A stretch of 64,000 nucleotides of DNA from Rotaria macrura (taxonomy: Eukaryota; Rotifera; Eurotatoria; Philodinida; Philodinidae), in contig OENT01000091.1 in assembly GCA_900239685.1 (NCBI GenBank), positions 1 to 64,000 of the forward strand, written 5' to 3'. The position numbers and the translations under genes are program-made. This document shows positions 13,670-26,456 of this stretch, one piece after another (the first letter of the stretch is position 1; each line of letters opens with the position of its first letter). Below the pieces are notes generated by a model. The model made no database searches and was not told the DNA's origin. It saw only the letters and a list, made by a program, of their open reading frames with translations.

Positions 13670-15677
13670 TCGTCATTCGTTGCTTCGGTTTTTTTTGTTC
13701 ATGTTTTCTTCTTGTTTCTGTAAGTGTGTGAATTATGTCTTGTTTTTTCTCTTGTATGTAAAAAAATGAAAACCAATTATAGGGCAGGTTAAAATTGAGC
13801 TCTTTGTGATGCGTTGATGATTCTGTTTTTTTTTCTTTTGTTCTTTCTTTTGTTTTGTTCGAAAAAAAATAATTTATACTTGTTCGTTAAACAATACGTG
13901 TTTTTACGACTCAATATTTAACTATTGAGTACTTGTATATAGTTAATCATGAAATGGACATGATGAATATTTTCAATGTTCTCAAGTATGTTTTGACTGG
14001 AAAATTTTCTATATGTTCAACAAATACTGAACATTCCGTACTTACTTTGCTTCATGATTGGATGTATCATCAAAGATGATGAAGGTTTAAGTTTTTGCTG
14101 TAGGAGATATTTTCTTTTTTTGGGATCTAGCGATAAAAAAAAACATCCTATGCAAACCATAAATTAGCCTAAATGTAATTACCTGCAAGAAACAGACTTT
14201 AGTATTCATAATAATCTTCTATGTGAAATCCATTAAACTGTTGAAGGTTCTTGTAGAAGCAACTGATATTATATTCTGATATATAAACTATAAGAATGAA
14301 AGAAATATTATTTGACAACGTTTTTATCTTCTAATTCATATCGTCTGATATATTATGGTGAGTTGATGTTTTCATTAGAGATATGATATCTAGTCAGGTA
14401 CTGATAAATTTCCTGTTTTCTCATTTGAAATCATGAAATAAAAGAACTTGATGGCCTCTAATATCGATGTTGCAAATCTTACGAATGCAAAGATACCATT
14501 GGCATTTATCAACGAAATTTTATGCTAAACAGAACATGTTTTAGAATTGCAAGTTTTATCTATTGTTCATTACTACAAACGTTAGTAATTAGGATAAGTT
14601 TCAAAGTCGGAAGTGTCACTTTCTTTCCTATTTTTAATAAAAACATACAATGAAAAGGATAGATTATTTTAAAGTATCGTACGATGGATTGAACACTAGT
14701 TTTTGTCGTTTATGTTCTTCGGCCAATTTTAACTTCAGCTAAAATGCAAAATGTGATAACTTGACTATATTTTATGGTTGTCATGTATTCAATCCATATG
14801 ATCTAAATATTTCATCGTATGATAAGAAATCCTAAGCTTAGTATTGCAAATTCAGTAATTAAGTCAAAGAGTTTCTGTTTCATATTTGCTAGCTATTATA
14901 AAACGATAGAAATCATTTCAGACGAGTGGTATAGGCAATCATTGGTCGTTCGAAAATAAAATGAAAAAAAAACAATGTAGTAGTTCTCGTTGCCATCTAT
15001 ATATGTTCAATTATCAGACAACGTGTCATCAAAGTTTCTATGAGAACTCTATCAGGAATAAATCTTCTTTCTTAGAACATTTGTAAATCAAGCATTTCTT
15101 CAAAATCGAATTCAATACGAGCCAAAGTCGTCATCTACATATAAATAAATTGTGCTAAGCTTAAACAGAAAAATCACTCGATAAGTTTTGATAGTTGAAT
15201 CTAATACGAAAAGTCCATGCTTGCGAAACGTTCTTGAAAGATTTGAGAAGATCGACAATGCTACATAGACATAGCTATGCAACGTTGCACATGTGTCTCA
15301 ATACTTACGTGTCGAAGTTCAATTGATTCAGTCTTTCAAATACTGGAATATGTCAATACTTTGTTTTTTCTTTTTACTATCAACGTAATTGTCGATAATG
15401 AAGTAGAAGGCTTTTTCAACTTGAACAGTTTTAATTTTGTCTTAATGTCATCAAAGTCTACCTCGTTGAAAATTTTTATTCATCATACTTAATGGCTTAC
15501 TATCTAGAATCCATAGACATTATTATTCTGGAAGTAGGTTACCGTTGAAAAGAAACGTTTTGTTTACTACTATCATATTAATAGATGATGATTTATTAAT
15601 TATTCATAAATCGAACAATAATTATGATATGATGTTGTTAAACGAAGAATAACTAAACGAACTTTTTCTGATAATCT

Positions 15678-16201
15678 CAAGGGGGAAACATCGTTTTAGT
15701 CATACATGTAGCAATGAACTTTTGCCGTAGATTCTGATTTTATCCAAATTTTGTTGTACTCCTAACTACTTCTCAGTGTTATTCGTGGCGGATGAAACAT
15801 TTTCACATGTGTTACTGAATTTTATGGAATCATTTCCCCGGGAGCCTCGTTTTCACTGTTTTTTGTACAATTTTGAGAATTTCGCTTGGTTGCAATGGAG
15901 TTTTCTAAATTCTTTTCGTACTCCTAACTAATCCTTGATGCTTTTCATGAATCAGAGAACTGCTTAATATCATCACAGTCACTTTGAAATTTTGCGAAGC
16001 TTTTTTAGTCGCAAAAGCTCATTTTGGCTGGATTTCCAATTAATAAAATTTCGTATCTAACCAATGAGTTTTTCTATGTTTTTCTTGTACTCCGAGGGAC
16101 TTCTTCAGGCCTTCTATTGATTGACATTCGCCATAAGACTTTCCAAGCTTAGATTTATCTAGAAAACCACAAAATCTAAAAATCATGTTGTTTCCCCCTT
16201 G
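15678..16201. mobile_element. Inverted-repeat element with 8-bp target duplication (hAT-like, non-autonomous)
   Basis: The ends are CAAGGGGGAAACA and its reverse complement TGTTTCCCCCTTG. Flanking octamers GATAATCT (15670-15677) and AATAATCT (16202-16209) match at 7 of 8 positions, typical of hAT-superfamily insertion. Length is 524 bp with no transposase frame. Inside, a motif like GTACTCCTAACTA recurs about three times with different following sequence, so the core contains degenerate repeats. Confidence 0.7.
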
Positions 16202-18621
16202 AATAATCTACATATTAGATTCAAATTATCTTATAGTTTCTTAATTTTGCAAGACTTCAATAAACTAATCTTGGATTTTTTTCTCACTTTTTCGCGTAAA
16301 AATCCTATCACCAATCCAATGTTTATTAACTTCATAGCATCAATTATAAGCATCGCACAAGATTAAAACGATGATCAAAATTCTATAAATGAAAGAATGA
16401 AATATCTCATTGTACTTGAAGTTACGGATGACATACTCAAAAACATATGGCTTGACTTTTGTTGAGACTAGTTCAGTCTAAGAGAATATTACGTGACTAG
16501 ACAAATGCTTTATCATGAAAAAAAAAGTCAATTATGATGAAAGGATTTCTTCAATCGAATAATTTCAAAATACGAATCTAAATCAAACAATGGATTCAAA
16601 GCCATTTGTCGTTTCAATCAAATGGACAGATACTAAAGCGACGTTTACTAACATAGTACATTCACTAAAATAGAGATCGATTTGGAACATATAAATTCAA
16701 TAATCAGTAGACGAGAAGAAAAAGTATCACTGACTTTCTATAGTGAATTACCTTAAAATCAGAAATTTCTCACATCCATCGACTTCTTCAAAATTTGATC
16801 GCTGCCCATAGTGCATGATCAGAATGGTACATATTCGGTTTTCGAATAATTTGTATCGTAACTTTGCTATGACCAAGTCATGCCTTGTAGATTTTAGAAG
16901 TTATTTAAAGAAATATTCGAATATCATAGTTATTGAAATCGATTGAAAACTTAGTAATGATTCATACTTATTGATGAAGAATTGATGGAGACAATTTTCT
17001 ATTAGAATCTCATGCAAAAGTTGTAACATTACTTTTTGGATTGGCTTGTTCCATCCCAGATTTTTATACGATTCAACTAAAAGTTTCAATAATAGAAGAT
17101 TTGAAAAAATCATCTCAAGAGTAAAGATTCTACGAGAGAAACTTTCGACTTGCTGTAGTAGTTTATCTGAGTTGTTCTAGAAATTTCTAGAATAATTTGG
17201 TGCTTTAGATCGACATCCTAGAAAAATAAATCGTAATTTTACGAAAAAAATAGAACTCGTGCTCTCCTATCATCATACATGAAAAATGACTGTCAAGCCT
17301 TTGCGAATATTAGATATGTTGATTGACTGAATTAGAACATTGCTCTATTGACATAGTGAATATACGAAATTCTCTGACTTGCTAATTGAAAAGCTAAAAA
17401 TGAGAAAATTTATTCAGTTTTTTCTTCGATAACTAAATCTTCAAAGTCAAGGTTCTATTTATAAACCGGCACGAAATACAGTAGTGTGTCAGTCAAATTT
17501 CGACATTCCTGAAAAACTGACAATCAGAAATAAAAAACAACTGTAGATTTCTTCTATTGTTTTTCGATCCAATGAATATCATCTCGATTGGAAAACCATT
17601 TGACATCTGGTCAGATATCTTCATCAGTATGAATATCAATCTGTTCAGAAACAATGACGTCATATACAAGAATTTAAAGAATAAGTTATTCTTAAGTAGA
17701 GTTTTATATTTTTCTGTGTATTTATGTAATGTATCATGGAAAGTCATAGTTTTTATTAAAGAATGTAAGTCAAGTCAATAATGAAGTTGTTTTGCACATT
17801 CTACTAATGATTATAATTAGTTTGAGATAATATCTTGAATTAATTTTTTCATAGTTACGACCAACGAAGATATTGTGTATGAATAAGAAATATGGATCGA
17901 TTGATTCTACATGAAAATTGAAGGATTCTGTAGAATTTTCTGTAGATCAATAAAATTCCTGAAATATAAATCTAGATGATCATTACATGCTAAAAGATTT
18001 CCTTGTTGTTCTCTCTTGCTACTCTGAATGATTTCACACCTATTGTTCAATATATTATCTTTCGTCTTAGTCAGTAAATCATTCATATCGATTGTCATAA
18101 TCAATCAAATTCAGTTTTTGGACGTCAAAGAAAACTATCGTTTTTCTTTCTTTATTGATATATACATTTCAACATAAACTATTCATATGAAGACAAGTCG
18201 AAAGTTGAGCCGTCGTCATCGTGTGTCCTCTGACACTGGTTCTACTATTTCAATATGATGGTCGTTGAACTGGAACATTGCCTTCGTCCTAAATGACCTA
18301 ATACTAAGATGGCATGATGAATAATCGAAGCTGCTGTTCACCATGATGATGGACAGTAGGGGGTATTCAATTGCAAGTATACACATATATGTATGCACTG
18401 AGTAAAGTACCATGATGTCCATATTGAATAAGTTTGATGGGTGATAAGGAACGAATTTCAATTTATCATCGTTCTATGTGCATAATATATCCATTTAAGG
18501 AATCATCATTAACATTATTATTGACGAGTTGATTACAATATCAAATGTTTAAGAGAAAAAGAACGAGAGAGACCCTCAAGCTGTTTTATAAATGAAAAAA
18601 AAGGAAAATTCCTATTTTATA

Positions 18622-18640
18622 GATATATATATATATATAC
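18622..18640. repeat. (AT)n microsatellite
   Basis: AT dinucleotide run upstream of the second GATA gene, followed by further TATA/CATA-rich sequence. Confidence 0.8.
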
Positions 18641-19686
18641 ATATATGTATATTTTTTTCTGTATATAAAACCTAACATGTGCAATTATTTCCCCTACTCT
18701 TATTCATCTCATGATATCAGTCTGCATCCCATCTAGGCGCGTCACTGCCGTTATCTTATCTATCTTTTTCTTTTTTTTCTCCTTTTTTTCCCGTCGTTTG
18801 TCTATGTGCATTCTAAAGGCAAGTGTATAAGCGGTTTATTAGAAGAGCAATGTATATGATCTTTAGACACTTGCATACGTCGATGAGAACGGCAAGAATA
18901 ACAACAACTTTGATTGCTCAATGTACTGTTTACCGAGTAAATCATTTCTATGATAACAAAAATTATTTTAATTCTTCTTTTTTTAATATCCTTTTTAAAT
19001 AAACAAAACAGAAAAAAAATAAAACAATAACATATCGTATTATAGATAAAAATCAGTGCTATATACTTTCTAATAATAACAAACATATTTTAATCAATTA
19101 TTTATTTTTTTCAAAAACGTAAATGTATATATATAATATATAGATAGATAAACTTTATGAATTCTTTCTCTCTCCATATATACATATGTATATGTATAGT
19201 TCTGATTCAGCCTCCGCATGTTGTTGAAAAGTCATTATGCTGTCAATTAAGTAGCCATGATGATGATGGCTGAAAGAAAATGAAGGCAACAAAAAAAAAA
19301 CACAACAAGTGTGCGTGGGGTTTGTCTACTATATCTATTCCCGTATGCCTCAGACAGAAATCAATCGTTGTCGTTCATTATTCTCATTCTCTCGACACTT
19401 GCTCTCATAGTCATGCTTATCGCATTATGTATAACGAAATATACAAAATAAAACACACACACACAGGAGAGTAACGAGAAGATCATCACATACTTTTCTT
19501 TTTAAAACGATTTAACATCTGGATCAGTGATGTATCGATGATTGAAATACAAAAGAAAAACGAAACCTAAGAATATTAGACTTGGTCTAAGTCAATTTAT
19601 TTTTTCAAAAATAAACATAACACGTGCCGCACAAAATCTTTTTGAACAATAAAAGAAAAATTCGTATGATATCTTGACCCCCGTAC

Positions 19687-19727
19687 GTATATATATATAT
19701 GTGTGTGTGTATATATATATATATATA
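19687..19727. repeat. Compound (AT)n(GT)n(AT)n microsatellite
   Basis: An AT run, then GT repeats, then AT repeats. It can form left-handed or cruciform DNA and is likely length-variable. Confidence 0.85.
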
Positions 19728-21394
19728 ATATACATAGTAATTACCCATGTCACTATGTTCATCTTTTGATCGTCACTCTGGTCTGTCTCATCACCATAGA
19801 AGCAAGAAGCACAAACAAAAATGATCATCACAGGTATGATATTAATGTAGAGAACTCACGCTGTGACCGACCATCAACACTTATATGTGTGTGTGTGAAA
19901 TGTGATTCTTGGAAACACCCAAGCAAAAAATGCTTTCTATTATGAATAATCATTTGCACTGAAATATAATAAAATGACTGTATTGATTCTTTGAAGACTT
20001 TGATGGTGACAAAATTGTATATGATAATCGATAATAATACAAGAGCTTTTACTCTTTCCGACGAATCGACAAGAAATTATAATTCACGTTTTAATTATTG
20101 CTATAGTAATTCTTATGTTGTCATGATCTTTGATCTGAGCAAAGAGACTCGTTGAACTACTTATTAGATAGCTTCATCTTATTTCATAACAGGTTTTAAT
20201 GCATAATAAACATCAAGTTTTCTTAACTTGACAAAAATAAATAAATTTCTTGGATATATCCCTGGTGATTTTTAAATGCATAAATAATATACTCACTTCT
20301 ACCTATCAATAGACTTTTTAAGTCCGTTTTCGCTCGTGCATAGCGCCCGGGAGGCACATCACCGATTTGTCTCTAAACACACATACACTGATTGTAGTGC
20401 ACATGTATACGTGGAATCTAGATTTTTTCATTTGTTCTTATCTATTTTTTGTTCGTTTTCCACTAGCACCTTCACTATTGCCTTCCCGTTATTGCCGCTT
20501 TTTTCTCACATGCACAAATGCGCATCGTTTGTATTTGATCTTTTCTTAAGAGTAATGTATAGACGAACATAATGATAGATCTCAACGTTGTTTTTTTCTC
20601 TGTTTCTTATGGCTTTCTCGACCAATAGAATAACACACGAGGAAAATAAATGGCCTATTGGTTGGTAAATGTCGATTAATTTTTTCTCTCTCTCTCGATT
20701 TTTTCTTCTACACATAGTACACATTTATACAGTTTTTTCTATTTCTTACCATATACACACACCACTACAACTAGCACAATCGTTCGAAGATAACGGTTCG
20801 GTATACTGCTGAGAGATTGAGGCAGATCTTTATCATCTAATATCGGCAGTATTGGTACGATTGTGATAACACAAATCATCGGCGTTTATTTTTTTTATCA
20901 AAAAAAAAAATATATATACATATATATACATATAAGAAAGAAAAGAAGAACAGAAAAGAACTATCGATCGGACAACTACAACTTCAGTATTATTAACTCA
21001 TCAAGGTAATCGGTCTTGTTTCTTTTTATATCAAATATAAATGTCAATGGATGTCTAAGGTCATATGAGAACGAATTTTTCTTGTCTTCTGTCCATGTTT
21101 TGACGGCCTAATCGATGTTCGTCGTTAACCATTTTTTTTTGTATTGGTCTTATCAGTTGAATACTGACATTCAGCCATGTGCCAATTCATATTGAATGAC
21201 CTCCCTTCTTATCAGTCACCAGTAGTAATACCAGTCTGTTGCAATCATATTTTGAACCCTCAAGGCTATTCATACGATACAATATGTTGAAAGTGGAATG
21301 AATGTATAGATGCATACCTACATACATATATATTTATGTATATACACATACATGACAAACGAAAAACGAAACATAGTTCATTCTAGATTCTAAA

Positions 21395-22969
21395 ATGCAT
21401 CCTCAAGTTTATGGAAGTCATACAGAAGATGGTTCATCTTCAACGTTTTCTTTAAACACAACAACAAATAATAATTCTAATGTTAATACAATTACAACTG
21501 CTAATAATAATAACAACAATAATGGTCAGGATGGATCAACAATTGAAAGTAATCATTCATCGCCTGTTTGGCCAATACCTTCAACATCATCATCATCATT
21601 AGCAATACCTGTTAGTACAGGAAATGGTTCACATGCATTGGCCAACGCTGATCTATTTTCACCTGAACCATACTCTGTCGCAGCTATGGCCGTATCACGT
21701 TATGCTGATGATCTTTACATGAATTGTTATTCAACAAAAATGAATTCACTTTTACTTGCACAAGCAGCATCAAATAAATTGAATGATCCAACAAATTCAT
21801 ATAATCGTACGTTATGATTTCAATGTCGTGTAGAACAGTAAAAACAACAATTCATTCGTTTTTTTTTTCATTAGCTTATTGCTATCCATTTGATGAACCA
21901 CGTGAATGTGTAAATTGTGGTGCGGCCGCATCACCACAAAATACACGTTGGAGTAAAGATGGTAGTGGTTTTAATTTATGTAATAAATGTGGTATTTACT
22001 CATCGCGTACTCATAAAATTCCAACAAATTCAACATTATATGCCACGGGAAATAATGCCAATGACCGATCAATTCGAAAGACTGTAGATATTTTTCAAAA
22101 GCAAATAGATCTATGTTAATGTGTTAGTTTTGTTTCTATTAGGGTACACTTCATCGCTCAGGGAATCAATGTGCAAATTGTTGTACAACAGATACAACCT
22201 TATGGCGACGAAATGCAAGTGGTGAAAGTGTCTGCAATGCTTGTGGTCTTTATTATAAACTACATGGAGTAAGTTTATTGTTCAGTTTCTTTTTTCTATT
22301 TTAGATTTCTCCTGTTAACATTTCTTTACTTTTTCTTTTCTCATAGGTTAATCGACCAATGACATTAAAAAAAGATGGTATTCAAACTCGTAAACGTAAA
22401 TCAAAAAAAGATAAATCACCTAAAACAATCGATGTTACACTTCTTAATAAGAACAGCCGTATGCTATATTTTGATCTTCTTGTTCTGAGTAATTCTTTTT
22501 TTTTCCTGTCCTTCATTTACTAGGACGAACATCTCCAACGATATCGGAAGCAGCTGCATGTTCATCTGAACATCATCAACAATCGAGTCTTGATTTATCG
22601 TCACCACCACCATCATCATTATCACAAGCAATGCCAATACCTTCAACAAATTATTCGAATGGTTGTGCACCTGATAATCTTCTATTTTCATATGAAACAT
22701 CAAATCCTCATCATCATCATCACTTTTATAATAATTATTATACACCATCACCACCCATCAAACAATTAGCATCACAATTCGATTATCATCATCAACATCA
22801 GCATCATCATCAACAACAACAACAACAACAACAGCAACAACAACAACAACAACAATCACATTATTATCAAGGTCATTCAAACTTTTTTACTAAAGTAAAA
22901 CATGAAAGTCAACAATTGTTCGGTACAAATGATAATTCATGGATTGGACAAACGAATTTCGGCGTATGA
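21395..22969 (+). CDS. GATA: GATA-type zinc-finger transcription factor B, with divergent N-finger
   Basis: Second GATA factor, same strand, 7.7 kb downstream of the first. Exons: 21395-21806, 21875-22083, 22143-22268, 22347-22458, 22524-22969; phases agree, 434 residues. The C-finger (Cys217-Cys241) is canonical, C-X2-C-X17-C-X2-C, with [29 protein letters not shown] and the basic tail [11 protein letters not shown], so binding to GATA sites is expected. The N-finger (Cys149-Cys176) keeps all four Cys but has 20 residues between the pairs instead of 17; the usual TPLWRRDG is replaced by NTRWSKDG and NACG by NKCG. It may have lost DNA or FOG-type cofactor contacts. The N-terminal region has Asn/Thr/Ser tracts; the C-terminal region has poly-His and poly-Gln. 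Exon phases match the first GATA gene around both fingers, which supports origin by duplication. AATAAA at 23378-23383 may be the poly(A) signal. Confidence 0.93.
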
Positions 22970-23696
22970 AATTCAAATTTAATTATATACAAAATGTTTT
23001 CTTTGTTTTGCGACTGTCGTTGTCAGATATATGTTTTCGTTTTTTTCTCTCTCTTTTTCTTCTCGTGTACAGTTTGGCTTGTTTTGTTCTTTTTTTTCTT
23101 TGCTTTTCTTTTTCTTCTCTATATTTTGTATAACAACAAAATACATATAAAATCATTGTTTAATGATTGTCGAGCATGTTAAATTCATAAGTATAAAAAG
23201 CAAATCAATTTCATCCGAATTTTTGAAACATTTGATTAAGAAAAAAGAAAATAATCAGTAGAAGAACTGAACGTCATATGATATTTTATTGAAACCTGAT
23301 ACTGTCGTTTTTTTTTTCATTGGTCAAAATGTGAAATGTTAAAACTTATACATTATTTTAATTGAAAATATTCCATTAATAAATATGGCGATGATGATTG
23401 TCACAATAAAGTTAGTTTGCTTGATATTGTTTTAATTCCAACAGTTTTTTGCTATCTAGTTACTGATAGAAGCGTTATACCTTTTGAATTCACCAATTAA
23501 AAACATTCAGATCAGTATGGAATTTTAAAAGAAATGAACTAGCATTAATGGATGGAGTACAATAAATCTTTGATGGCAAATTCTTAGACGCATGTCCGAT
23601 GGAAACCTGCCTTCAGTTTGTTTGTGACATGGATCTATTCACAGGTAAAGATTTCACGTAAATATACGATTAAATCTTTGGAAATAACTCTGTTGG

Positions 23697-23784
23697 GTGG
23701 TACTGGTGACGCCAGAATTCTCCTTTGAGGAAGATAGTCAGGAGGGGGAACTCAACCACCCCCGCGCCACCATCCAATAGTACT
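23697..23784. mobile_element. Small GC-rich insertion with perfect 8-bp flanking repeat (MITE candidate)
   Basis: The octamer TCTGTTGG occurs exactly at 23689-23696 and 23785-23792. The 88-bp insert is far more GC-rich than its surroundings and has imperfect inverted ends (GGTACTGG on the left, CCAATAGTACT on the right). This fits a very short non-autonomous element with 8-bp target duplication. No coding capacity. Confidence 0.5.
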
Positions 23785-25977
23785 TCTGTTGGCTTTGATT
23801 CACAACAAAAATATACTTAGGTGAATTTCATCTGGATTTAATAGAAAGCTGAAAAAGTAATCAATTATTTTAACTTAAATCGATAAGGCAGTGATGAAAA
23901 ACTGTTTGTAATGAAAGGTTTCTGATGATATTTGAAAGAATCTTCTTTTGATTTTGCTCGTTTTTTTTTACTAGCTGGGAGATGATCTCGAATCTTTAAA
24001 AATGTCGCTTATTTTGACGAAATTTTATTTAAAACTTCCGAAAAAATCGTCAATCCTAATATTAAGTTTCACTCTTGCAAGACAACTGTGTCGATTAGTG
24101 ACTATTATAATTGGCTGTTTTTCTTCACCGATTACAGTCGAATTGAATCTTGAATTTTTCGGTTATTTTTCATTGATACCTATGAATAGTTGTTTAAAAT
24201 TTGATTTTCTTTTTTTACATGACCACCAACACTGAATTTTGTCTCAGATTAGTGAATAGTTTTCTGGATGAAGTAAACACTTTCAACCGAGTTTGGTCAC
24301 CGCCAATGATTATCGATTTTCTGCACAAGAAAAACTTGTCAATTCCTAGGGAAAGTTAAAAAATTCCTGGGAGCGTTGGGGGAGGGAGGAGTAAACAGCT
24401 GTTGTTGTTGCCATTAAATCTCTAGTTAACGCTGCATAATGTTCATAGCACTAGAGTGGTTCAAACATAAAATTTTCCAATTCACACCTACACAATCGTC
24501 ATTTCTTTCCAGTAAAATCAAGAGTGTGTTCAATGCTTATGATACTTCTTTTTCAGCAATTCTTTTTTTATTTCTCGATAGAAAATAAGAAAAAAAAGAT
24601 TACTATTTCATTAAATGTTAATATGTTATCTTCTATTCTATGGAAATATCTATTGAGTAAAACAAACGTATGCTCTATGTTGGCACTATGCGTTTCATCG
24701 GTCACGATTACTTTAGCATAGAAAGAGAAATGTTTCATATTATGTTTTTTCTCTAGAGCTTCTTCGTCAATGAACAAAGAACTGAAATCAATCAATGGGA
24801 ATACTTTGGTTGTTACAAAACATCTCAAAATCTGTCCAATTCAGAATTGCAAAAACTGGTAGATATACTTATAAATATACTAAACACAGACATTAGTGAG
24901 CAGATTAAAATTTCAAGAATGATACAGTCATACTTTACTCAATAACCATGAATATGCAATGCATGAATAGCAAAGACATGAGATCGATGAAGTCAGGTCG
25001 TTTTTTAATAGGAAATCAGTCGATACCAGTATTTATCAATGTGTGAAAGTTATAGCGTAATATGATGAAAACTTTGGTAAATACAATCAATATCCACAGA
25101 AACCAATGGTATATTCGTTGAATATAGTGGTAAGAAAAATTGTAATAATAAAAAATTATAATAAATGAAGTAATAATCAGATAAAGAAAAACTACTTTCT
25201 TATCAAAGTTCAGAATTAAGCAAGACAAATCCCTTCTTCGACAGCCAACTGTCTTGAGAAACAACTAATCTACTCAAGATTGAGCACTTTGCTTATTTTG
25301 TATCAGAATATCAGTCTAGAAGATACATTCGACTTTCTTAGATGAATTGTGGATGCTTTTTTAGTAGATTTTTATCTCACACAAGGGATATCTTTGGTAC
25401 CTATGAAAGTTTTGATTAAAAAAAAAGAACAAAATTATAAAAAATCTTATGGTACAGTTTAATATACACTATCTCTCATCTCATAATTGAAATCTTGTAC
25501 ATTAAAATAATTGGCTTTTGTAGTGTCGTTGTTGCTTGTATGCATATAGAAGCAAAAATTCATTGAAACAGCTTGTAATGACAAGAGTAATTTTTAAGTA
25601 AGCATTGGAAAATGAATTCTTTCAAACATATTGTTTAGCATTTGTTTAAGTCTGATGAACATCATTTATTAGTTTGACTTTATCTTAGAAAATAGCATTC
25701 AAAGTAATTCTTCAGCATCATAAATTTAGATTTTCTATCAACGACATTTTTTTGCACGGAAAAAGATATCCTTGCTATGTATATCTACATTCTTGTGTAC
25801 GGATAGATATGAGTTAATGTTTCAAGTTAATATTTCTAAAGGAAAATATTTTCGATCAAGCATTATGATAGATTCATTGATAGTATTATTGAAAAAGGAC
25901 GTTATATTTCTGCTGTGTTGACAAACATAATTCTTATTCAAAAAGAAAAAAAACTCATGTAATATCCACAGTTACAG

Positions 25978-25983
25978 TTTATT
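25978..25983 (-). promoter_or_regulatory. Poly(A) signal AATAAA of the peptide precursor gene
   Basis: TTTATT on the plus strand reads AATAAA on the minus strand about 40 nt after the stop codon of the predicted neuropeptide precursor. Confidence 0.5.
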
Positions 25984-26023
25984 TTGTTGCTGCTTCTTTT
26001 TAGTCCAACAAATTCCATAAGAT

Positions 26024-26456
26024 TTAACCGAACTTGGGTATACCAGAAAATGCTGATATAAATGCACGTTTGCCAAATTTTGGAATGCCATGAAATAAAC
26101 TCGCCGCTAGACGTTTTTGTTGTTTTAGATCATTATTGTGAATGGTTTGTAAATGATCATCGCCGTCATCGTTGTCTTCATTAATACAAATGCCATAAAT
26201 TGCGCATAGTATGTCTAAATCATAGGATTCAATGGACGCATATTATTTTGTTTTTTTGCGGAGATATGTGATTACCTATATTTGAAGTTTTCGGTTCGAT
26301 CATGGCCGATTTTTCATGAGCTTTGGTTGATAAGACTCGGGACTCGTGATATCGACTTTCATCATCGGATGGAACAGGTGATGCACAACAGTAGAAGCTT
26401 AGAAGAAGAAGAAGAAGAAGAATTAGAGTTGAACGATGAAAAATATGCTTATTCAT
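26024..26456 (-). CDS. Putative neuropeptide precursor encoding two GIPKF-amide peptides
   Basis: Secreted prepropeptide of 123 residues, two exons: 26276-26456 and 26024-26214, joined across a 61-bp GT-AG intron (phase 1). The N-terminus is a clear signal peptide: MNKHIFHRST, then seven Leu, then FYCCAS, with likely cleavage before PVPSDDE. An acidic spacer follows. The C-terminus has QQKR, then LAASLFHGIPKFG, then KR, then AFISAFSGIPKFG and the stop. By the general rules of neuropeptide processing (dibasic KR cleavage, Gly as amide donor), this predicts two peptides of 12 residues ending in GIPKF-amide. An ATAAAAA motif at 26499-26505 lies 43-49 nt upstream of the ATG, and an AATAAA lies 40 nt after the stop. 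I do not recognise GIPKF-amide as a described family. The organisation is convincing; the identity and receptor are unknown. Confidence 0.85.

Larger units (their letters stand above)
13670..21394. other. 7.7-kb spacer between the two GATA genes
   Basis: The first half is plain AT-rich DNA with no convincing exon and one inverted-repeat element (15678-16201). From about 18.1 kb the sequence carries more (AT)n, (GT)n and CT-rich tracts, as upstream of the first GATA gene, and probably holds the control region of the second. A possible 5' UTR exon ends in CATCAAG at 21005 (donor GT at 21006), with an acceptor AG at 21385-21386, 8 bp before the start codon. Short ORFs here look random. Confidence 0.5.
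22970..26023. other. Intergenic region between GATA B and the peptide gene
   Basis: AT-rich, with a poly(T)/CT-rich 3' UTR-like start. It contains a small GC-rich insertion (23697-23784). The ORFs present are 65-86 codons of AT-biased composition without recognisable domains, and I do not call them genes. Confidence 0.5.
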
